A stretch of DNA of 11,829 bases from an uncultured Bacteroidota bacterium (GTDB lineage Bacteria; Bacteroidota; Bacteroidia; Chitinophagales; Chitinophagaceae): the NCBI GenBank assembly GCA_903905685.1, contig CAIVHI010000479.1:1-11829 (forward strand), in the 5' to 3' direction. Below, one piece after another: positions 1 to 5,577 of the stretch (positions are counted from its first letter, which is position 1; each line of letters begins with the position of its first letter). Both the position numbers and the translations under genes were made by a program. The notes below the pieces were generated by a model that saw nothing but the letters and a program-made list of their open reading frames with translations, had not been told where the DNA came from and made no database searches.

Positions 1-38
1 CACCTACAGGGGTCACCGGAAGCCAGCGCAGGTCAGCA

Positions 39-46
39 TAATTTTG
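39..46 (+). promoter_or_regulatory. Bacteroidota-type -7 promoter element (TAATTTTG)
   Basis: TAATTTTG matches the Bacteroidota -7 consensus TAnnTTTG and lies 43 bases before the ATG at 89. No good TTTG box is seen 19-21 bases upstream, so only half of the promoter is supported. It would give a leader of roughly 35-40 bases. Confidence 0.4.
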
Positions 47-88
47 CATCATCAAATATTTATTCATCTTCAACCAAAATAATGAATC

Positions 89-451
89 ATGAAAACTGAA
101 ACACCGGAAATAGAATACGGCATTTATATTGACCACAAAAAAGCATACGTCATCACCCTGACACACGGCGTACATGAAGAATTCGTGGACGACATCGCTG
201 AAATCAAGGAATCAAAAGTTCCTGGAGCAGACGACCACATCCAGAAGTTTTACAAGGCTGTAGTGAGCCGCATTGTGCATCCGTCCAGAATCTTGGTGTT
301 CGGCCCCGCAGAAACGAAACTTGAACTGAGGAAGGAGATAGATGCGACGAAGAGTTTGAAACACGTGAGGGAAGAACTGGAGAAGACCGACCTCATGGAC
401 AAAGATCAGGCCGTACACTATACCACCCACTACTTCCGTACGAAACTTTAA
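89..451 (+). CDS. Small baeRF / eRF1-domain-like (host-attachment-type) protein
   Basis: This 120-residue protein has no signal peptide or membrane segment and should be cytosolic. Its N-terminal strand (IYIDHKKAYVITL, residues 12-24) and the segment ILVFGPAETKLELRKEI (about 68-84) resemble the bacterial archaeo-eukaryotic release-factor-like (baeRF) group, whose usual forms read 'WIDHRKA...' and 'ILIFGPGEAKGEL'. In that group the fold corresponds to a ribosome-facing domain of eRF1. Here there is no separate N-terminal domain and no GGQ motif, so it is a minimal single-domain version and peptide release cannot be assumed. Members are often stress-related proteins of unknown function. The ATG at 89 starts the recognisable domain; a 5-codon frame at 82-99 overlaps it. 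It is monocistronic, with a -7 element upstream and a hairpin terminator 50 bases after the stop. The family call rests on motif resemblance only. Confidence 0.6.
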   Translation: MKTETPEIEYGIYIDHKKAYVITLTHGVHEEFVDDIAEIKESKVPGADDHIQKFYKAVVSRIVHPSRILVFGPAETKLELRKEIDATKSLKHVREELEKTDLMDKDQAVHYTTHYFRTKL

Positions 452-501
452 TTCCCCGAACGTCGATTCTGGATATGTCTCGCGGGGACCCCAAGAACTT
501 G

Positions 502-540
502 CCCATTGCAGAAACTCAACTGCAATGGGTTTCCTTTTCT
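502..540 (+). terminator. Rho-independent terminator after the baeRF-like gene
   Basis: A perfect 10-base-pair hairpin is formed by CCCATTGCAG (502-511) and CTGCAATGGG (520-529) around an 8-base loop. The T-rich tail TTTCCTTTTCT (530-540) follows. The tail polarity fits termination of plus-strand transcripts from 89-451. On the minus strand the hairpin lies just past the stop of the methyltransferase gene but is not followed by a T run. Confidence 0.85.
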
Positions 541-569
541 CACCGGAAGTGCCCATGCACCGGCACCAA

Positions 570-1670
570 TCAACGGACGAACGTGGCCGAGAACATGGAG
601 TCCGACCGTCGATCTAGCCCATTGATGGCCTCGGAGCAGGTAATTTGAAGCCCGGTCTTTTCAGCAATTTCGGCTACACAATCCTCATTTTCCGCCTTAA
701 AAACCGAGCAGGTAATGTAGTGCAACTTACCCCCCGGCTTCAGGAAACGGGAGACGTTTACTGCAATGGACGTTTGTAGCGCATGGAAGGCTTGCAACAC
801 ATCAGGACCGAAAAAATGAAGCTGTTCGGGTGTACGGGCCCAAGTTCCGGAACCGGAACAAGGAACATCGCATATGATGCCGTCGAACAATTGACTACCC
901 AATGCACGGTCAAGAGCATCCTTATCCGAGGCATCAACCACGTGTGATGTGGGAACGTGAAGACGGTAGACCCCGAACCGCTCTTTTAGATTATGAATGA
1001 TGGACTTGCGGCGGTCTGTAACCACGAGGCCCACCGAAGGCTCCAAATCTTTAAGGAACAAAGACTTTCCTCCTGCCCCGCAGCAACAGTCCAACCACAA
1101 GGCGCGAGGTTTGGGCCGGAAGCCACTGGAAGCCCACTGCGACGAGGCATCCTGTATCACATAGGTATCGGGTGCCAGTAACCGAGCAACATCGGTTTTG
1201 GCCGGCAGGACTATACAGTTGCCGAATAGCACCCGAGGCATCCATCCGGCTTGCTCCAACTCTGCCAAAACAGGCAGCATATTGCCCCGAATACGCAAAA
1301 ACAGGTCGGGCTGCCTCAACATAGATCCGAGCCATTCCTCGCACGAAATCCCGACCGAGAGTTCAACCTGTTGTGGCATAAGGCGCTGCAAATTGAAGCC
1401 TTCGGGAGCAGGACCGGGCGAGGCTACCAACCCGAAACATTGTTCAATAAGCTCGACAGTGGGAGCTCTTGATTCAAAGCCAAAACCTCGGGAACATCGA
1501 TACCACGCGAAAACTGCATCGGCAGTCATTCGCCTATCGCGACTCCCCGCATTGCGGTGATTCTTAAAATACTGTTTTAGGTATTCCGAAAGCGGCACAC
1601 CGCCGTCATACTTGGAGATAATGTCCAGTATACCGGGCAAAAGAAACTTCGGAATCAATTCCATAGGCAT
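570..1670 (-). CDS. RsmB/NOL1-NOP2-Sun family RNA (cytosine-5) methyltransferase
   Basis: This 366-residue protein is predicted to be an S-adenosylmethionine-dependent methyltransferase making 5-methylcytosine in rRNA, probably 16S rRNA as RsmB does. Residues 1-180 hold an N-terminal RNA-binding region that is probably degenerate NusB/Fmu-like. The Rossmann-fold catalytic domain follows: motif I DCCCGAGGKS (194-203, SAM binding), motif IV DVPCSGSG (268-275) and motif VI ITCSVFKAEN (319-328). Cys271 and Cys321 correspond to the paired cysteines of this family, one as nucleophile and one for product release. Motif I is unusual, since most members read close to D-L-C-A-A-P-G-G-K. The length is shorter than E. 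coli RsmB (about 430). The ATG at 1670 was chosen; a second ATG two codons in is possible. It lies 60 bases downstream of the AlbA_2 gene on the same strand and may be cotranscribed with it. The exact target base cannot be told from sequence. Confidence 0.87.
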   Translation of the reverse strand: MPMELIPKFLLPGILDIISKYDGGVPLSEYLKQYFKNHRNAGSRDRRMTADAVFAWYRCSRGFGFESRAPTVELIEQCFGLVASPGPAPEGFNLQRLMPQQVELSVGISCEEWLGSMLRQPDLFLRIRGNMLPVLAELEQAGWMPRVLFGNCIVLPAKTDVARLLAPDTYVIQDASSQWASSGFRPKPRALWLDCCCGAGGKSLFLKDLEPSVGLVVTDRRKSIIHNLKERFGVYRLHVPTSHVVDASDKDALDRALGSQLFDGIICDVPCSGSGTWARTPEQLHFFGPDVLQAFHALQTSIAVNVSRFLKPGGKLHYITCSVFKAENEDCVAEIAEKTGLQITCSEAINGLDRRSDSMFSATFVR

Positions 1671-1730
1671 AACGCTACAAAATTGTTAGGGCAAAATTGC
1701 CAGCCAACCGAAATCGTTTCACGGGTCATA

Positions 1731-2852
1731 CTATGCCGTCCAAGTATCTATGCAATAGTTGGCAATTTCTTCGATGTCGCTCAAATGACGAGAGGAAGTC
1801 TCCGTTCGTACAAAAAACTCCTTGCCCTCCTGCCCGTTCAAAAATATGGGGCGATGCTTGCTTGGCAATACCGTTACCACAAACAATTCTTTTCCATCCA
1901 TCTCCAAAAACTGTCCGCTTACGTTGCTTTTCACCGAAATCGAAATGAAATGCTCTAACATTTGGTCATATTCCAATTGGAAGAAATCGCGGGGAGCCTT
2001 GCCATTGGACAAACTGTAATCGAAGCTCAGCCCTTGGATATCCCCTTTGTTGGTAATGCCGATATAGAGGAAGCCTCCATTGGAGTTCAGGAATGCGCAG
2101 ATGGTTTTGGCGATGATGCCCTTAATGCTGATACCACCCTTCCCCGTTTTATGGTTGAACAGTAGACTGGGTTTGAATTCCACTTGGCTGATTTCGCCAT
2201 TACGCACCAGAGACTCCAGGAATTCTTGCTCGGCGGGGGAAAACATGGAGGCTTGGTACATAGCACTGTAGGGCTTGTTGTATCCTGTCCAGTCGAATGG
2301 CGTTTCGAGAATAATGTTGGGTTCGGACTGTGCGATGTCGTATTCGTAGAAACTTACCGTCTTTTTGAACGGCCTGAAATTCGTACCGGTGCGCTCGTGA
2401 TACCAGTATTCGTGTACCAGCGAAGACATGATGCTTTTGGGGTCGTTGGCCCAGCCCATGCCGCCAATGCCATGAATCAGGAACTCGTCGCCAGGATGAT
2501 CTTCAACGATATAGTTGTCCAATGGCTTGTCTACTACCCAAAACACACCCAAGCCGTTGCCAACAGTATCGCCAAACTCGATATCTCGCCCGGCAAACCT
2601 GATTTTGGTTGTCGTGCCCGGGTCTGCAAAACATTTCAAATCGGCTGTAGCCTGTTTATCGGTTGTAAAAGTTTTGTTTTTGGCATTCAACAGTACCGCA
2701 ACATAATTTGCATAAAGTTCAAACGCCTTTGCACGAGCTTCAATGGGGTCATCGCCTGTTATACGCTCTTCAAATTCAACAAAATCAATTTCTCTCGGGC
2801 CTTTGAGTTTAACAAGTTTCACCTTCACCAAGTAGTGGAAAGTCGATTTCAT
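1731..2852 (-). CDS. AlbA_2 (Schlafen-type) domain protein with an unrecognised N-terminal region
   Basis: This 373-residue protein is counted from the ATG at 2852. A TTG six codons upstream (2870) would add MTTEII, but the ATG is preferred. The C-terminal domain (about 205-370) is AlbA_2: VEFKPSL (224-230), AFLNSNGGFLYIGITNKGD (253-271) and FFVRTETSSRHLSDIEEI (346-363) are the three hallmark blocks. AlbA_2/Schlafen domains bind or cut nucleic acid and often sit in regulators and antiviral proteins. Residues 1-200 match no family I can name. They begin with a strand-rich segment (FHYLVKVKLVKL), contain GDEFLIHGIGGMGWANDP (121-138), and have no transmembrane segment. No ATPase or winged-helix domain follows the AlbA_2 domain, unlike in many transcription-regulator relatives. 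It lies next to a gene-poor region with a MITE-like element. A DNA/RNA-binding or RNase role in stress or defence is inference only. Confidence 0.75.
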   Translation of the reverse strand: MKSTFHYLVKVKLVKLKGPREIDFVEFEERITGDDPIEARAKAFELYANYVAVLLNAKNKTFTTDKQATADLKCFADPGTTTKIRFAGRDIEFGDTVGNGLGVFWVVDKPLDNYIVEDHPGDEFLIHGIGGMGWANDPKSIMSSLVHEYWYHERTGTNFRPFKKTVSFYEYDIAQSEPNIILETPFDWTGYNKPYSAMYQASMFSPAEQEFLESLVRNGEISQVEFKPSLLFNHKTGKGGISIKGIIAKTICAFLNSNGGFLYIGITNKGDIQGLSFDYSLSNGKAPRDFFQLEYDQMLEHFISISVKSNVSGQFLEMDGKELFVVTVLPSKHRPIFLNGQEGKEFFVRTETSSRHLSDIEEIANYCIDTWTA

Positions 2853-3330
2853 AATTATCTCTGTCGTCAATTTTGGGGCAAGGTACCAACTAACTTTTAC
2901 CGAAAAAAATAGATTTTATGGTGCTAAGCGCGCCCGAAAGTAGGCCAATGTGGGCCAACAACTGCATTTCTCGAGGATTGAACCCCAGCAATAACTGCAA
3001 GACTTTGAACTATGCAATTGAAAAATAATAGAATATACAAAACAACAAAAACCCACGTAACCGTTCCTGAATTTATACCGATTCACTTCCGAATACTCCG
3101 ACTTGTATGCAAATTCACGCCGGTCAAGATGACGTGCTCATGGAATGCTTTTTTTGCGGACCCTACGTGTCACGTCTGCGAAGTCGCCAATCATGATGGA
3201 GTAATCGATGTCCTGTTGCGAAAAATCCTTTCCTTCAAACTGCGCTTAAGTAACCGCATAGTAGAAAATGGGTAATCCTTGCCGCCGTGCAATGTTGCTT
3301 TCATTTGGTAGAATGTTGGGCAAAGTTTGT

Positions 3331-3462
3331 CGTTAAGGCAGCGTCGTTGTCTCTACACAGTTCAAAGAGAATGCCATCAACATATAAAAATACATAATTA
3401 ACGTTGGCCACCAACGTTCTGTAGCAGGTTGAAAAAGTTGCAACGATATTCCTGCCTTAACG
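3331..3462. repeat. MITE-like or structured element with 11-base terminal inverted repeats
   Basis: CGTTAAGGCAG (3331-3341) and CTGCCTTAACG (3452-3462) are perfect reverse complements 110 bases apart. The trinucleotide TGT directly abuts both ends (3328-3330 and 3463-3465), as a 3-base target-site duplication would. Inside, TCGTTG (3344-3349) pairs with CAACGA (3441-3446) and CTACA (3353-3357) with TGTAG (3420-3424). A perfect hairpin lies at 3400-3418. The nested pairs suggest a 132-base foldback element or a structured RNA. It holds no ORF of note. Only one copy is present in this window, so repetition in the genome is not shown. Confidence 0.4.
3400..3418. repeat. Perfect 8-base inverted repeat (hairpin or operator-like)
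   Basis: AACGTTGG (3400-3407) and CCAACGTT (3411-3418) are perfect reverse complements around a 3-base CCA loop. The repeat lies inside the larger 3331-3462 inverted-repeat element. No T run follows on either strand, so a terminator role is unlikely. Confidence 0.55.
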
Positions 3463-3546
3463 TGTCGTCAAGACGTAGCCTTGGGAAATGGATGCAGTCT
3501 TCAACTAAAAATCGTCAATCATCCCGGCATCACCACCCCTCTCCCA

Positions 3547-5190
3547 TTAAAACGGTATGTCGTCGTCGAAATTGGGGCGGTTTTTGGGGAGTGCGGGGCC
3601 GGGCTTAGTGTCTTCATCGTCCCATACGATGTCGTTGGCCTTTGAAGAACGGGTTTGGAAACCTGCGGGGGCGAAAACTTTGGATCCGCCCGAAAAATCG
3701 CCCGTATCGCGCTTAATGCCCGCTTGCGGATTATCGCGAGGGGGCTGTTGACCGCCCGCCGTGAACGAATCAAACCGCTCCTCCAGGTCCACAAATTTTT
3801 GGTACTCCTTAATGAACTTCACCTTTTCCATACCCGTGCTGCCATTACGGTGCTTGGCTATGTAAATGTGGGTCTCGCCTTCCACAGTATCGCCCGTACC
3901 GTCGTTCCCCAATCCGTGATACTCAGGGCGGTAGAGGAACATGACCATATCGGCATCCTGTTCAATGGCTCCCGATTCCCGCAGATCGCTCAACTGAGGC
4001 ACTTTCGACTCTTTGCGGGTTTCTACCGACCGGTTCAGCTGCGAAAGTGCAATAATGGGCACTTCGAGCTCCTTGGCCAAGGCCTTTAAATCGCGCGATA
4101 TTTTACTGATTTCCTGCTCACGATTGCCGTTTTTGTCCACATTGGCGGTCATGAGTTGGAGGTAATCGATAAGTATCATCTGAATGTCGTGTTTGGATTT
4201 CAAACGACGCGATTTTGCACGAAGCTCGAAAATGTTGAGCGCCGCTTGGTCGTCGATGAATATTTTGGCTTGCTCCAACTTCGACATGCGGTGCGTCATC
4301 TGGATAAACTCGTGGTCGGCCATCTTACCGCGAGTGATGCTCTCCATGCTCACCTCGGTTACGGCGGCGAGCATCCGTTTTACAATTTGGCCCGCACCCA
4401 TTTCCAGCGAGAAAATGGCTACCGGGAACGGCTTTGGCGAACTGAACGCCGCATTCATGGCCAAGTTGAGCACAAACGCGGTTTTACCCACAGAGGGACG
4501 GGCGGCAAGAATGATCAAATCGGTTTTTTGCCAGCCTGCAGTAAGGCGGTCCAACCCTTTGAAGCCCGATGGAACACCCGTGATGTCGTCCATCTTGTTG
4601 CGGTTTTCCTCAATCTCCTTCATGGTGCGCACCATGACTTCTTGGAGGCTTTTGAAGTTTTTGCGGAGGTGCTTGTCAGTAATTTCATAAAGACCCGATT
4701 CGGCTTTATCGAGGAGGTCGAAAACGTCGGTACTGTCCTCGTAAGCCTCGCTCACCACCTCTCCCGATATTCGGATGAGCTCGCGTTGGATGAATTTTTC
4801 CATCACGATGCGCGAGTGGGCTTCAACGTGGGCGCTCGTCAATACGCTACGGGTAAGCTGGGTGATGTAATGGGCGCCCCCTACAATTTCCAACTCGCCC
4901 GATTTTCGAAGTTCTTCGGTGATGGTCAGCAAATCCACCGGCAAGCCCTTGTCGAAGAACAGCCTCCGCATGGCGGAATAAATCTTTTGGTGGGCATCCA
5001 TGTAAAAGCACTCGGCGTTCTGGATGATTTCGGTAACCAGGGCAAACGTGTCTTTCTCGATCATGCAGGCACCCAACACCGCTTCTTCCAGCTCAATGGC
5101 TTGGGGTGGCAGCTTGCCATACACCAAGCCCGTCAGGTCGGTTCTTTTGTTCCTGAGGTTACCGAAGTCTTTCTTTACGTTCACAGCCAT
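3547..5190 (-). CDS. dnaB: Replicative DNA helicase DnaB with an SSB-like acidic C-terminal tip
   Basis: This 547-residue protein is the hexameric 5'-3' helicase that unwinds the replication fork and recruits primase. The N-terminal helical domain spans about 28-130 (LPPQAIELEEAVLGACM at its start), followed by a linker helix and then the RecA-like ATPase domain from about 200. Walker A is ARPSVGKTA (230-238, Lys236), Walker B is ILIDYLQLM (339-347), and LSQLNRSVETR (382-392) and SDLRESGAIEQDAD (401-414) are further DnaB signatures. After about residue 475 comes a roughly 70-residue low-complexity tail, rich in G, P and N, ending NFDDDIPF. That tail is longer than in E. coli DnaB (471 residues) and its last seven residues equal the SSB tip. 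The start MAVNVKKDFG at 5190 fits the family. The gene is divergent from pheT across 387 bases. No intein is seen. Confidence 0.96.
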   Translation of the reverse strand: MAVNVKKDFGNLRNKRTDLTGLVYGKLPPQAIELEEAVLGACMIEKDTFALVTEIIQNAECFYMDAHQKIYSAMRRLFFDKGLPVDLLTITEELRKSGELEIVGGAHYITQLTRSVLTSAHVEAHSRIVMEKFIQRELIRISGEVVSEAYEDSTDVFDLLDKAESGLYEITDKHLRKNFKSLQEVMVRTMKEIEENRNKMDDITGVPSGFKGLDRLTAGWQKTDLIILAARPSVGKTAFVLNLAMNAAFSSPKPFPVAIFSLEMGAGQIVKRMLAAVTEVSMESITRGKMADHEFIQMTHRMSKLEQAKIFIDDQAALNIFELRAKSRRLKSKHDIQMILIDYLQLMTANVDKNGNREQEISKISRDLKALAKELEVPIIALSQLNRSVETRKESKVPQLSDLRESGAIEQDADMVMFLYRPEYHGLGNDGTGDTVEGETHIYIAKHRNGSTGMEKVKFIKEYQKFVDLEERFDSFTAGGQQPPRDNPQAGIKRDTGDFSGGSKVFAPAGFQTRSSKANDIVWDDEDTKPGPALPKNRPNFDDDIPF

Positions 5191-5226
5191 AGCATAAAAA
5201 TATTTATTGCATTAAAAACGGCATTA

Positions 5227-5236
5227 CAATTAATTG
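5227..5236. promoter_or_regulatory. 10-base palindrome upstream of dnaB
   Basis: CAATTAATTG is perfectly self-complementary and lies 36-46 bases upstream of the dnaB start codon, where an operator or promoter-proximal site would be expected. It is A/T-rich, so chance is a real alternative. Confidence 0.2.
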
Positions 5237-5551
5237 CGGTAGAGCACACCACCCATTACCTGTGGCGTTGGCACCCTTGACGAGGGCGTTAAGGCCGCAC
5301 CCCATTTGTTTGGGGGGAGCGAATTTAGGATTGAAAAACGAGAACTTGGGGGAGCGGCCGATATTTAGTTATCAGCCATGAACGCACCGCATCTTCACCA
5401 CACAATACACATAAAGTTAGGACATTGAATGCGTTTTCCACAATTCGAAGCCGCAATCCACATCATTTCACATGCTCTTCACAATACATAGTGATCAACC
5501 CAAAAAGACGTGCCGATATTTTATGGGCTGCAAGGTTATGCCTTACAGAGT

Positions 5552-5559
5552 TATCTTTG
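5552..5559 (+). promoter_or_regulatory. pheT promoter -7 element (TATCTTTG)
   Basis: TATCTTTG is an exact match to the Bacteroidota -7 consensus TAnnTTTG and ends 18 bases before the pheT ATG, giving a leader of roughly 10-15 bases. The -33 region 19-21 bases upstream has no clear TTTG, so the upstream half is weak. Confidence 0.55.
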
Positions 5560-5577
5560 CCCAAAATATAGTAACCA

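Larger units (their letters stand above)
2853..3546. other. 694-base gene-poor region upstream of the AlbA_2 gene and downstream of dnaB
   Basis: No credible intact gene is seen. The segment 3011-3055 is markedly A-rich. A plus-strand frame at 3012-3275 (87 codons) lacks family resemblance. On the minus strand, about 3140-3290 gives short protein-like runs in changing frames (for example GKDFSQQDIDYSIMIGDFAD), interrupted by stops, which may be a decayed gene. ACGTG-T-CACGT at about 3165-3175 is a small palindrome. The clearest structure is the inverted-repeat element at 3331-3462, listed separately. No clear dnaB terminator and no consensus promoter for the AlbA_2 gene could be identified. 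Confidence 0.6.
5191..5577. other. Divergent dnaB-pheT intergenic region
   Basis: These 387 bases must carry the promoters of dnaB (minus) and pheT (plus). The visible items are a perfect palindrome CAATTAATTG (5227-5236), a hairpin CCTTGACG/CGTTAAGG with one G-T pair and an AGGG loop (5275-5294), a short CCCCA/TGGGG hairpin at about 5300-5316, a single TTTTCCACA (5434-5442) matching the DnaA-box form TTWTNCACA, and the pheT -7 element at 5552. I could not find a TAnnTTTG element oriented towards dnaB. No RNA gene or credible ORF was recognised. Confidence 0.6.

Noticed and set aside
82..99. Five-codon upstream frame overlapping the start of the baeRF-like gene
   Set aside because: It is too short to support; an ATG seven bases before the real start can occur by chance in this A-rich leader.
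2184..2912. 242-codon plus-strand open frame antisense to the AlbA_2 gene
   Set aside because: The minus strand carries the recognised AlbA_2 blocks here; the antisense translation has no domain pattern.
2965..2995. tRNA T-arm-like sequence on the minus strand (GGTTCAATCC)
   Set aside because: The stem is mismatched, and no anticodon arm, D arm or acceptor stem can be drawn around it.
3012..3275. 87-codon plus-strand open frame in the gene-poor region
   Set aside because: It has no recognisable motif, no convincing promoter or ribosome binding site, and begins in an A-rich tract where open frames arise easily.
5233..5250. tRNA D-arm-like sequence (GCGGTAGAGCAC)
   Set aside because: The 5' half of the D stem is absent and no cloverleaf forms with the flanking bases.
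4156..5280. 374-codon plus-strand open frame antisense to dnaB
   Set aside because: It lies almost wholly opposite the certain dnaB gene, has no family resemblance, and its composition is that of a reversed helicase gene.
5275..5316. Hairpins CCTTGACG/CGTTAAGG and CCCCA/TGGGG as terminators
   Set aside because: Neither is followed by a T run on either strand, and both lie between divergent promoters where no transcript needs to end.
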